Under the pieces are notes generated by a model. That model was not told the origin of the DNA. It made no database searches and saw only the letters and a program-made list of their open reading frames with translations. Positions 40,135 to 51,400 of a stretch of DNA of 64,000 nt are shown one piece after another. This DNA is from Closterium sp. Naga37s-1 (lineage: Eukaryota; Streptophyta; Zygnematophyceae; Desmidiales; Closteriaceae). The stretch is from positions 310,001-374,000 of the forward strand of contig CANJKZ010000823.1 in NCBI GenBank assembly GCA_947471745.1. Reading direction: 5' to 3'. Numbering within the stretch: position 1 is the stretch's first letter; each line of letters starts with the position of its first letter. Made by a program: the position numbers and the translations under genes.

Positions 40135-43100
40135 ATGGCAGAGCACGACTTTCCGCGCGGCCCGCCAGGAGCGCATTCTAACAACGTGCCGCCATTTAAA
40201 CAGTCTTTTTTCGACGCGATGGCCGAGGAAAAATCTCCGCTCACCCATTCTCCTCACCCACTTTCAGCTCCAGGTTTCCCCGCTTCGCCCAACCTGACCG
40301 CCGCGTTTCCCGCGTCATCCGATCTGCCCGCGTTCCCCGCTGGATCCAGCCTATCCTACGGCCGGAGCGACTCGCCTCTCCCTGCGTGCCTCGCGCCGCG
40401 ATTCACGCAGACGAAATCTCGCGACGACGTGGCTGCCGATTGCTCCATGCCTCACGCGTTCAAGCAATCGCTCGACGACCTCTGCTGCCTGAATCTGATT
40501 GGCTCCCGAAACGCCACGCTCGAGGCGCCTCGGAGCACCAACCGAGCCGCGCAAAATAATATTTTTGACGACTTCTCCTGCTTAGGGTTAGGTCTTGAGG
40601 ACGAATCCGACGGTCTGTTTCGGTCTGCGCCGCAAAGCCGCTCCGTTTCCCCCCCGCCCACCTTCCCCCCTCCGCTCGCCGTTTCCCCGCCGCTGGACCC
40701 AGCGCGCGCGGTTCCAGGCAGCGCGACCGGCGCGCAGGTCTCCGCATTCAGCGCCGCGCTTGCCGCCGCCACTGGCGCCGCCGTCAAAAGCTCGTCTGCA
40801 GCCTTCGCGGATCAACTCCCCCAACTCCCGCGCTCCGCCTTCTCGCCTTCCCCCGCTAATGCCCCCGCTGTTCCGCTCCCCCCTTCCCGCCCCCCCTCCT
40901 CCTCGTCCTCTCACCCCTCTTACCCGCTTTCCCGCGAATCGCTGTTGCGACGGCCGACGCGAATTATATTAGTGCGACACGGGCAGAGTGAGGGGAACTT
41001 GGACGAGGGGATTTACACCCGAATCGCGGACTCGCGCGTGTCTTTAACGCCTCTAGGGTTCGAGCAGGCCGTGGAATGCGGCAAGCAGATTAGGAAATTA
41101 ATCGAATTCGACCGGCGGAAAGGGGGGAAGCAGGGGAGAGGTGGGGAAGGGGGGAAGGAGGGGAGGCGGAACGCGGGAGGTGATTCTAGCGAGGGTGATT
41201 ATAGCGGAGACGAGGAGGATGATTGGGGGGTGTATTTCTACGTATCGCCCTACCTGCGAACTCTTCAGGTGATTAATAGGTGGTGAGGAACGGGAACGGG
41301 GAATGGGGAAGGGGGAAGGGGGAAGGGGGAAGGGGGAGAAGGGAAGGGGGAATGGGGAACGGGGAACTAGTAGGGCTGTATCTGGAGGGTGAGGAGAACA
41401 ATAGAGCCAAGGCCGCTATTGCCTCTCCAATTCCCCCTCTCATCCATAAACCTTCAACCCTGTGTATGAAGAAGTGTTTTGAGACGTCTCTAAACCTTCA
41501 ACCCTCGACCCCAAATCCTCAAACCTTGAATGCTTGAACAAACCTCTTCGGGGCATGGACGTTTGTTGTCACTCATGGCGGAACATTCTGGATGTGGGGA
41601 GAGGAGAGCCCCGACTGATATTTCCGCTCTGCTCGCTCCCCATGCTTATGCGGGAGATTCTAGAGAATTCGCAAAAATGGATGTGGGAAAAAGAACCCCG
41701 ACTGATATTGCCACTGTGGTCAGCATCCAAAGCACAAACCTCTTAAACCCTGGACCCTCCGTTTTTCTAAAACCCTAACCTCCTCCCCCGTCCCTTCCAC
41801 CCCCCTCCCGCCTCCCTTCCTCCCTCCCTCCCCCCTTCCTGGCAGCAGACCCTGCGGGGCATAGGGCGTGCATTTGACAGGCAGCACATTCTGGGAGTGA
41901 GGGAGGAGCCTAGGCTGAGGGAGCAAGACTTTGGAAACTTCCAGGTAGGAGTGGGTGGGCTTTGGGAAAGTTCCAGGTTTTGGGAAGCTTCATGGTAAGA
42001 AAGGGCTTGCTGTGGGACGCTTCCATGTAAGGGAGGGTCTTGCCAACCGTTCATGCACCATCAAGCCTTTTATGGGTACAGCCTTTTATTCCCCATGATG
42101 ACCACACACATTGTTACACCCCACCTGTTTTCACCTCACTCCACCACACCGGATCCCAAGACACCCCACCCCACCAGTTCCCACCCCACCTTGCCACACC
42201 CCACACCACACCAGGCCCAGGATCGCATGTGGCAGATCAAGGGCATGAGGCAGGCGCAATCACACAACAGTAGAATTATCCAGGCGTGCTTAGTGCGCAC
42301 TGCACCATACCCCACCATTCCCCACCATACCACACCCCATCCCACCAGGTGCAGGAGCACATGTTGCAGATCAAGGGCATGAGGCAGGCAGGCGCAATGA
42401 CATGACTCCACGGCACCACATCCCATCACTCCCCACCGCACTGCACCCCACCAGGTGCAGGAGCGCATGAGGCAGATCAAGGACATGAGGCAGCGATTTG
42501 GACGTTTTTTTTACCGATTCCCGGAGGGGGAATCGTCTGCTGACGTGTACGACCGCGTGACTGGTGAGTTGCGGGTTGCACCGCACTACACCAATCTGCA
42601 TCGCACTACACTGCACTGCACCATCACTTAACTCCTAGTCGAGGCATATGATTTTTTTTTTAAGCCGATTCCTCGATATAGTTTCCACAGGTGTCCAGAA
42701 AGTCGTTTTGTATGCATCCTTTTTTTTTTTTACCACCACACTGGTCCTTATTGGGCTCATGGAACCCCGATCTTATGAGCAATGCTTGTGCTGACTCCAG
42801 AATCGTCCAATTCCGTTGGACTGTGATGTGTAAGCCGTGGTCAACTCCCTCTGGATGCTGCAGGGTGTTTTTGAGGGTGTTTTTGAGAACTCTCAAAGAC
42901 ACCCTGTAACATCATGCCTGGTTACTTCAGCCAGGCTGTCGTCTGCTTGTTTTCGTATCCATCCCACCCTCTCTTTCCCCCCTCCATTGCTCCCCCCCGT
43001 TCTCTTAGGTTTCCTTGATAGCCTGTCGCGAGACAGACTGGTGTCGATTGTGTAAATCATGAGGCAATTTTTTAGGCGCGTCAAAATGCGACGAGACATA

Positions 43101-45378
43101 GACTGGTGCCGTTTGCGTAAATCATTGGCACCTCAAAACACACTTGCAGGTGGTTGGCAGGCGGTTGAAGTCAAATGTTGTTTCTTGTCCACCCCCACCC
43201 AACCCCTCCTCACCTCTCCCCTCCCAACCCAACCCCACCCCCCTCACTCCCCTCCACAGGTTTCCTGGACAGCTTGTGGCGGGACATAGACTGGTGTCGA
43301 TTGCACCCTCCTCCTCCTCCTCCCCCTGCGCCCACTCCGTCAGCCCACCCCGCTGTTGTCGCCGCCACTGCTGCTGCTGCTGCTGCTACTGCTGCTGTTG
43401 CTGACAGTTCTGCTGTTGGTGCTGCTAGTGGTCCCGAGGCTGCTGGTTCCCCTCTATTAAGAGGCGATAGAGAGGAGCGAGAGGAAAGGAGGGGAGATGG
43501 AGCGAGAGGAGAGCAGCAGGAGCGAGAAGAAAGACGGGTAGATTCGTCACATGCACATGCAGAAAAACATGCAGACACACATGCTCCTTCGCCTCCTCTT
43601 CCTCCTGCTCCTCCTTCGGGCGCCACCCCTTCTCCTGCCCCTCCTCCTCCGGGCGCCACCCCTTCTCCTGCCCCTCCTCCTCCGGGCGCCACCCCTCCCC
43701 CGCGCCGAAAAGCCCTCAACATAGTGATGGTGACGCACGGGCTCACCACGCGTGTGTTCCTCATGCGCTGGTTCCGCTGGACCGTCAGGCAGTTCGAGGG
43801 GCTGCTCAATCCGGGGAATTGTGAAATCCGAGTCATGGAGATGGGGGAAGGTGGGAAGTACAGCCTTGCAGTGAGGCATTCGGAATACGAGCTGTTTTCG
43901 TGGGGACTCACACCTGACATGATTGCAGGTGAGCCAGAGTTTCCTCCTCCTCTCTTCCCTCTTCCCTCCTCCCCTCTCCCTCCTTGCACGGGCTGCCCAC
44001 GCGTGTGTTCCTCATGCGCTGGGCCACGCGTGGGAAGTACAGCCTGGCAGTGCGGCACTTGGAATACGAGCTGTTTTCGTGGGGACTCATGCCTGACATG
44101 ATTGCAGGTGAGCCAGGTTGAAAGGCTAGGCAGGGGGTTTTCTCCCCTGGCCCCCTCCCCCCCCCTCCTCCTCATGCGCTTGTTCCACTGGACTGTGCGG
44201 CAGTTCAAGGGGCTGTTGAACCCGGGGAACTGCGGGATAGGGTGATGGAGATGGGCGAAGGCGGGAAATATAGCCTGGCAGTGCGGCACTCTCGGAGTAT
44301 GAGCTGTTTTCATGGGGGTTGACGCCAGACATGATCGCAGGTGAGCCGGATTCCTGTTCCTCTTCCACCCCCCTTTCCTCCTCCTTCCAAGCCCCTCCCA
44401 ACCCTGCCTCCTCCTCCTCATGCAGTCGTTCCTCCCGCCCCCTCCCCCCTCCCTTATGCAGACCAGCACGCGCGCATGACGAGGGCAGTGGGTGACAGGA
44501 AGGGCCGCGGCACCTCGGGATCTCCGGGCTGGCTCTCTTTCTTTGACCACCTCGAGACCCCCTCAGGACTCCCCCTTGCTGCTTCTGCAGCAATGACGCC
44601 CGCTGCTGTGCCTGCTGCAGTGACCCCTCTTGCTGCTGCTGTGCCTGCTGCAGTGACCCCTCTTGCTGCTGCAGGAGCAGCAGCAGTGGCAGCGACAGGA
44701 GCAGCAGCAGCGGTGGCACCAGCAGCGACAGCAGAAGGAGCAGCAGCAGCTGTGGCAGCAGCAACGCCAGCGGGAGCAGCAGGCAGAGCAGCAGCAGCAG
44801 CGGCAGAAACAGCAGGGGTAACAAACAGAGGAGCACCAGGTGTAGCAGCAGCAAAGTCCTTACAGGTGTCACATGGTTCTAGCCATCTCCCACAACCGGT
44901 ACCCTTGAGTCTTCCCACTGAAATCTCCTTTTCTACGAATCTGGTGTCTGGTGCTGCTGCTGCTCCTGCTGCTGGCTCGGTCGCTCCTCCGGCTGCTGGC
45001 TCGGCAGCTGGTCTGGGTGTTGTTTTGGCTGCTGGTTCGGCAGATGGTTTTGCTTCTGCTAGCACTGGTGCATCGATGGATGAGAATGGAGGAATGGAGG
45101 AGGAACAAGCATTGATTTGCGAGAGTGGAGGGCTGGAAGAGCAAGAATTGGAGGGTGAGGGAGATGGCTTTGCCTTCATGCCGCCAGGAGCATGTGTTGA
45201 GGTGGGTGGCGATGATAGTGGGAGCCCTACCATAGTGGATACTGATGGTGGGCTCCATAAGTCTGTGGAGTGGGTTACGGATGGCAGCAGGTGTGAAGTG
45301 GAGGATAGTGCAGGGAGGATTTTGGGATGGCGGCGTGAGAAGTGGGTGGCAGAGAGCAATGATACCACTCCGATATGA
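40135..45378 (+). CDS. Phosphoglycerate-mutase-family protein (histidine phosphatase superfamily), five exons
   Basis: Exons 40135-41268, 41849-41944, 42455-42563, 43260-43928, 44462-45378; total 2925 nt, 974 residues, phases 0,0,1,1. ATG 40135 is the first Met of the frame. After a disordered N-terminus of about 270 residues comes ILVRHGQSEGN (the phospho-accepting His), then PLGFEQAVECGKQIR, YVSPYLRTLQ (exon 1), LGVREEPRLREQDFGNFQ (exon 2), RFGRFFYRFPEGESSADVYDRV (split here: RFGRFFYRFPEG, ESSADVYDRV; exon 3) and FLDSLWRDIDW, VMVTHGLTTRVFLMRWF (second His, about residue 600; exon 4). It matches the plant family of Arabidopsis AT3G05170, but a Pro/Ala/Glu-rich insert of roughly 140 residues separates DIDW from the second His block, and a low-complexity tail of about 300 residues follows. 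Substrate unknown; phosphatase rather than mutase is plausible. All introns carry exon-edge copies. Confidence 0.88.
41580..42035 (+). repeat. Edge copies around mutase-family exon 2
   Basis: Upstream of exon 2: decayed acceptor-side copies at about 41584-41620 (ATTCTGGATGTGGGGAG, then GAGCCCCGACTG) and 41676-41715. Downstream: donor-side copies of GACTTTGGAAACTTCCAGGTAG at about 41956, 41980 and 42009, each ending in a GT-containing donor-like site. Confidence 0.68.
42210..42395 (+). repeat. Acceptor-edge copies of mutase-family exon 3
   Basis: Exon 3 opens CAG/GTGCAGGAGCGCATGAGG. Copies lie upstream at about 42214-42250 (CAGGATCGCATGTGGCAG) and 42346-42393 (CCAGGTGCAGGAGCACATG), both continuing into GATCAAGGGCATGAGGCAGG. 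Confidence 0.82.
42874..42905. repeat. Imperfect hairpin in mutase-family intron 3
   Basis: Arms AGGGTGTTTTTGAGAA and CTCTCAAAGACACCCT pair with a few mismatches; the left arm is itself partly duplicated. The same hairpin occurs as a perfect palindrome at 57577-57612 in another gene. Confidence 0.75.
43005..43130 (+). repeat. Acceptor-edge copies of mutase-family exon 4
   Basis: Exon 4 begins AG/GTTTCCTGGACAGC. Upstream copies: 43005-43055 (AGGTTTCCTTGATAGCC, ACTGGTGTCGATTG) and 43085-43125 (GACATAGACTGGTGCCG). Confidence 0.82.
43995..44350 (+). repeat. Donor-edge copies of mutase-family exon 4
   Basis: Two copies of the exon's 3' part follow it: about 43997-44108 and 44170-44340. Both end in GACATGAT(T/C)GCAG/GTGAGCC, the same donor as the real exon end at 43928. 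Small deletions and frame changes show they are no longer constrained. Confidence 0.87.
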
Positions 45379-45865
45379 TTGCGTGAGGAGGGAATGTGCG
45401 AGATGTCTGTGTAAAGATTAGGTTCTGTAAGCAAACTGTTATGAGGGGTGTTAATTACTTGTTTTCGTTTTGTACCCAACCGATTTGGTGTTTAGGCAGA
45501 GCTAGAATGAACTGACAGAGCCTGTTGAAGCACAGAGGAAGGTGTGAATAAAACAAGGGTTAAAGTGGCAGGGGAGAGTAGAGTTGGTACCGAACGTTTC
45601 TATTCAACATGAATTACCTCTTGCATGCACAAGGTACGATACGCTTGTGAAGTGGTCTCCTTGGTGGAGAGTGCACACCTGAGAACTAGCAGCTAACGTA
45701 GTTTGCTTGCTTGGACAATGCCATTAGCAAATCCAGCAGCCAGAACAATATCAACAGTAACAAAGAAATGTGAAAAAAACCCACAATAAGAATTGTGTAC
45801 CCCAAAAATTACAAGATCCCATTGCACTGCACAGACAAGCCTAAGACATGGCATGGAGACATGGC
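45379..45865. other. Shared 3' flank of two convergent genes
   Basis: Between the stops of the mutase-family gene (plus) and the fucose synthase gene (minus). AT-richer, no gene seen; both 3' UTRs must lie here. Confidence 0.55.
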
Positions 45866-47312
45866 TCAGACATTGTAGTTCTCCTGGTACCACTTGTACA
45901 CCTCCGTGAGGCCCTCCTTGAGCCCCACCTTGGGCTTCCACCCCAGCTTGTGCAGGTTCGAGCTGTCCATGAGCTTCCTAGGCGTGCCGTCGGGCTTGGT
46001 CGTGTCCCACGTGATCTCGCCCTCGTAACCCACCACCTCCTTGACTGTTTCCGCGAGCTGCTTGATCGTGAGCTCGATGCCGGTTCCCACGTTCAGGTGG
46101 GGAATGTCGCTGTAGTTGTTGAGCAGGAAGAGGAGCGCATCTGGAGGGAGAGTATTTCGGGAAAAGGGTTGGATCAGGGAGGACAATTGGCAATGGTTCA
46201 TGAGGGGGGTACACAAGCTTCGCAGAGATAAGAACGTGGTTTGAAGAGTAGGGTCTACTTGTCAGTGGTTCTTGCAAGGGGGACAGTCGCGAATGCGGTT
46301 CGAACTTCATGTGCGGTTATCACGACTAGCTAAAAATCGGAAGACTACACCTGAAGTCGTCGTACTCACGCGGGATCACGCAGTATACACACGAATAGGA
46401 CCAGTTCATGCGTACAAATTAACTTATTAACACGGTAAACATGGCGTGCACGCTGCGAACCCGTGTGGAATCAATCTCATACCTGCGAGATCATCGGTGT
46501 GCATGAATTCACGCAGAGCAGTGCCGGTACCCCAGCAGACCACCTCCTTGGCTCCGGTCTTCTTGGCCTCGTGGAACCGTCGGATCAGAGCAGGCAGCAC
46601 GTGGGAGTTGGTCGGGTGGAAGTTGTCGTACGGGCCGTACATGTTGGTCGGCATCGCTGAGATGGCATCGAAGTTGTACTGCAGAAGGAACGAGTAACAA
46701 TGGAGGAAGAAACAGAAACAAAATGGTGTTGGGAAGCAAAACAAGGAGAAAACACGGCCAATTTGAATAAGCCGACATGGTTCCTGAATAGACACACAGG
46801 ATAAGGAAATTAATCAGATAAGACATCAGCCTTCCAGGGCATACCTGAATTCTGTAGGCTTGGCACATCTTGATACCGGCGATCTTGGCAACGGCATACC
46901 ACTCGTTCGTGGGCTCCAGGGGTCCGGTAAGCAGAGCATCCTCAGTGATAGGCTGGGGAGCGAGCTTCGGGTAGATGCAAGACGATCCGAGGAAGACAAG
47001 CTTCTTCACTCCGGCCCTGTAAGCAGCATCGATGAGATTGGTCTGGATTTGAAGATTGATTCCGATGAAATCGGCGGGATATACGCTGTTAGCGTGAATT
47101 CCGCCGACTTTCGCAGCAGCGACGATGACGTAATCAGGCTTCTCCGTGTTCATGTACTCCTCGACGAGCGCTTGCCGTGTCAGATCAAGTTCCTCAATGG
47201 ATTTTCCGACGACATTGTTATATCCCTCCTTCTTGAGCTTCCTGCAGATGGCTGATCCCACCAAACCGGTGTGGCCAGCCACATAGATCTTGGCGTCCTT
47301 ATCCATCACCAT
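45866..47312 (-). CDS. GER: GDP-L-fucose synthase (GDP-4-keto-6-deoxymannose epimerase-reductase)
   Basis: Converts GDP-4-keto-6-deoxy-D-mannose to GDP-L-fucose with NADPH, in the cytosol, supplying fucose for cell-wall polymers and glycans. Exons (minus) 47312-46845, 46678-46483, 46140-45866; 312 residues, all phases close. Extended SDR features: nucleotide-binding GHTGLVGSA near the start, [12 protein letters not shown], the catalytic Ser in GSSCIYP, Tyr and Lys in [11 protein letters not shown], then [41 protein letters not shown] and [17 protein letters not shown]. Length and motifs match plant GER1. The start is MVMDKDAK; a 5' UTR intron is possible. The two introns (342 and 166 bp) are short and free of exon-edge copies. 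Confidence 0.96.
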
Positions 47313-48422
47313 CTTGACCTGCTGATAACGAGTACAGCAGTTACAGTTACAAAATACACATTAGCGAACAGAACCTGAGATTGGACGAATATAAGTAGGC
47401 TTTTGGATTCACAAGAAGCTCAGGATGTACTCTTGTTCACAATGGGAGGTAAGTAGCAGCTACCTTTGCACGATAGTATTGTGTGATGGCAGGACGAGCA
47501 AGATGAAATCGAGAGAGGTGAACTGGAGCAGAAAGGGAAAGTCTTGTAAGTGGAAGAGCAATTGCACCTGCAATTGCGACTACTAGTTGCTGAAACTGAA
47601 GACTGAAAATGTAGAAATGCGATACTTGTAATCCTGAAATGTGCCTGATTTCCTCACCTCACCCACCCATTGATCCCCTCAGCAGTGAAGTAGGAGGCGC
47701 AACGAAGCTCTTGGAGTTGATCCCCCAAATTGGTTCCCTGACGGGATGGGGGAGGGAGGGAGGCATCTGTCAAATTGGTTCGGAAACTACGGCAAGATCT
47801 AAATGCCGGTTGGCGTTCATCCAACGGTTTAAACTACCTACGTGGTCGATCGGACGGTGTATTATGCTAAGCGGCGTGTGATGCGTGTCATCGAGCTAGG
47901 TGGGGGAGGGGGAGTTGGAGATGATGCTGAGTGGGACCGCAGATTTGTGGGGCACTGTGATTGGGTGACGCACCAACATAGACGGTCAACGAAACGGATG
48001 AACGGCACCTGAAACTCTCTGTCACTGCGCTACGGTCAGGTCAGGTGAGGTGAATTGGGTGTGGATCCTAATTCTGTAACTTAAGGCGTTCTCGGGAGTT
48101 AACTCCGGCAGCAAAAAAGGGGTCAAAATCTGGGTTCTATCTCGCCTATAATGTTGAATGTAGGTGATGAATACCATGCATATATAAACACAGTACACTT
48201 TTGGGTTAACAGACCAATGACGTGTTGCACCATACCACAGGATTCAATTCCGCTTTGTGATGTAAACGTAGAAACCAGGATCAGTATAATATCACACAAT
48301 TCCATATTCACATTGTCATGCAAGTCATGCACAGAAAAAGGCTGCACACCTGTATCTTGGCCTCACACCTACGGTATGTTTTAGCCACACCTTGGCCGCA
48401 CAACTGTGTCTTGGCCACACAC
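47313..48422. other. Intergenic, no gene recognised
   Basis: 5' flank of the fucose synthase gene and 3' flank of the LPEAT2-like gene. Nothing identifiable. Confidence 0.5.
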
Positions 48423-51400
48423 CTAATTCGATGTTACTTCACTGCTCTCTTCCTCCACCTTTGCATCAGCCAAATCAGCGGCGAGAATCGCCACCAGATA
48501 CTCCGGGTTTGTCTTGAGGAAATGCTCAAACTCATCCCAGGAGAGAGACGTCTTGCTGTTGAGCCCCAGCAGCTCGCACAGCTTGGCCAGCTGCAGATCA
48601 ACAAGTGAACGAGAAACAGAACACAATTGAGGGGGGGTGAGGGAGAAAACAGTTCATCCCAGGAGAGAGGCGACTTGCTGTTGAGTCGCAGCAGGTCGCA
48701 CAGCTTGGCCAGCTGCAGCACAGGATGGAGAGCAGAAGGAAATGACGGAGGGGTGGGAGAGTCAAGAGGTCGTCCGAGGAAAGAGGCATCGTGCTGTTAG
48801 CAGGTCGCTCAGCCCAGCCAGCTGCAGGCACACGGCAGGTGGGAGCAACAAACCGGGGCGACAAATCGGAACAGTAGAGAAATGGGGGGGGAGGGGTGGA
48901 GAGAGGGTTCATTCCAGGAGAGAGAGGGTTCATTCCAGGAGAGAGAGTTCGTGCTGCTGAGCCCCAGCAGTTCACACAGCTTAGTCAGCTTCAGGCACGG
49001 GGCAGGTAGTAGCGACAATAAAAAACAGGGGACATGAGTGAAGGAGGGGAATAGGAGGAGAGGTGGGGGTGTGAGAGAGGACTTGCATCCCAGAGAGAGG
49101 TCTTGCTGGTGGGCCTCAGGAGGTCGCACAGCTTAGCTAGCTGTAGGCACAAACGCTGGAAACAGGGGATGGCCTGCAGAGAGGGGTGCAAAGAGGAGGG
49201 ACCAGACCAGACCACACTACACCGCACTGCATTGCACCATGTTGCGCCGCACAGCACCACACTGCACCAGACCAACACCCAACCCACCTGCTCATCTGTG
49301 ATCGCAGGGAACAGCTCCCTCATGCCCTCATTGGCCTCCTGCGCTGTCAGCCGTCCATCTCCATCCAGATCCAACCGCTTGAACGCCTTCTCCACCGAAT
49401 CATGGAATTGAGGATGGCGCGACACAAACACCAGCCCCGCCAGGAACTGCAGAAGGGGGAAGAGAGAAGGGGGGAAGGGGAAGAGCAGTGCACCTCACAC
49501 GACCGCATTGCACCACATCACCTGTCCAGCCACTTGAACGCCTTTTCCACCGAGTCATGGAATTGCGGGTGGCGCGACACAAAGACCAGCCCCGCCAGGA
49601 AGTGCAGAGGGGAAGAGTAAGGGGCGCGGGGTGGGGGAGAGTGGGGGGGGACGAGATGTGAGAACACAGGGAGTCAAGAAAAAGGATCCAATTCACCGAG
49701 TAATGGAATTGAGGATGGCGGGACAGGGACACAAATACCAGCCCCGCCAGGAACTGCAGAGGGGAGGAGGGAAGGAAGAACACAGGGGGTGAAGAGAAGG
49801 AACGGCTATTGAATTGGCCCCGCAAGTTCATCTCACTCTGTTGAGTCTGAAATTGCGGTAAGTCAAGGCTTGCAAGGAACTGCCGAGGGGGGAGAGAGGG
49901 GAATTGGAGGGGGGAGAGAGGGGAATTGGAGGGGGGAGAGAGGGGAATTGGAGGGGGAAGGGGAGGAGGAAGGGGTGGTGAGAACACAAGGGGACAAGAA
50001 GATAAACTCGATTCACCGAGTCGTGGAATCGAGAATCGCGGGGCACAAGGACCAGCGCTGCCAGTAAACCTCACTGCACCTCACTGCACCTCACTGCACC
50101 TCACTGCACCGCACTGCACCCACCTCTCTGAAGTTGATGGTGCCACGCTCGTTGGTATCCAGAAAGTCAAAGAGCATTTGAGAGGCCTCTGAGTCGGGCA
50201 GGCCCAGCGCTGACAGAAACCCGGGATAGCTCACAGTGCCACTGGTGAGAAAGGTGGGTGGTGGAGGAAGGGGAGAGAAAGGGCGAGGAAAGGGTGAGAA
50301 GGATGGTGAGAAAGTCAAGTAGCATTTGAAAGGCCTCTGATTCGGGCAGGCCCAAAGCCGACGGGAACCCGGGATAGCTCAAAGTGCCACTGCGGTGGAA
50401 AAAATGGGTTAAGGGGAAGAAGGGGGGACAGTGGGGAGGGTGTGGAGGGTGGGGAGGGTAGGGAGGGTGTGGAGGGCGAGAAATTTGCTGGGTCTGCTCC
50501 CAACATAAGGGGAGAGCCGGGTTCCTCTCAGCGCTGGGCCTTATGTTGAGAGCAGAGCTAACGCTGAGAGGAACCCGGGGTAGCTCACGGTGCCTGCCAC
50601 TGAGGGGTTTGGGAGGATAGATAGAGAAGATGGGGAAGTGCGAGCGTGGCAGGATGGGGGAAAGAGGGAGTGTTGAATGCAGACCCAGCGCTGAGAGGAA
50701 ACCGGGATAGCTCACAGTGCCACTGGGGGGGAGGGGCGAGGGGGGAGGGGGGAGGAGGGAGTGTTGACAGCAAGCCCAGCGCTGAGAGGAGCCCGGAGTA
50801 GCTCACGGTGCCACTGAGGGGGGTGAGGGAAGATGGGGAAGTGAGGGGGGGGCAGGATGCGGGAGGAGGGAGTGTTGAGCCCAGAGCTGACACAGGAAAC
50901 CCGGGATAGCTTACAGTGCCACTGATGGGGTTAAAGAGGGGAAGGGGGAAGGTGTGGAGCACAGGGGACAGCGGGAGGAGGGGAAGGGAGGGAAGGGAAG
51001 GATGGGGAGAGGGACCAGGGTGATGAAGCAAACCCAGAGCTGCAGGAATGCGGGGTAGCTCACAGTGCCACTGAGGGGAAAAGGGGGGAGGGGCGAGGGA
51101 GGAGGGGGGAGGAGGGAGTGTTGACAGCAATCCCAGCACTGACAGGAGCCCGGAGTAGCTCACGGTGCCACTGAGGGGGGTGAGGGAAGATGGGGAAGTG
51201 AGGGGGGGGCAGGATGCGGGAGGAGGGAGTGTTGAGCCCAGAGCTGACACAGGAAACCCGGGATAGCTTACAGTGCCACTGATGGGGTTAAAGAGGGGAA
51301 GGGGGAAGGTGTGGAGCACAGGGGACAGCGGGAGGAGGGGAAGGGAGGGAAGGGAAGGATGGGGAGAGGGACCAGGGTGATGAAGCAAACCCAGAGCTGC

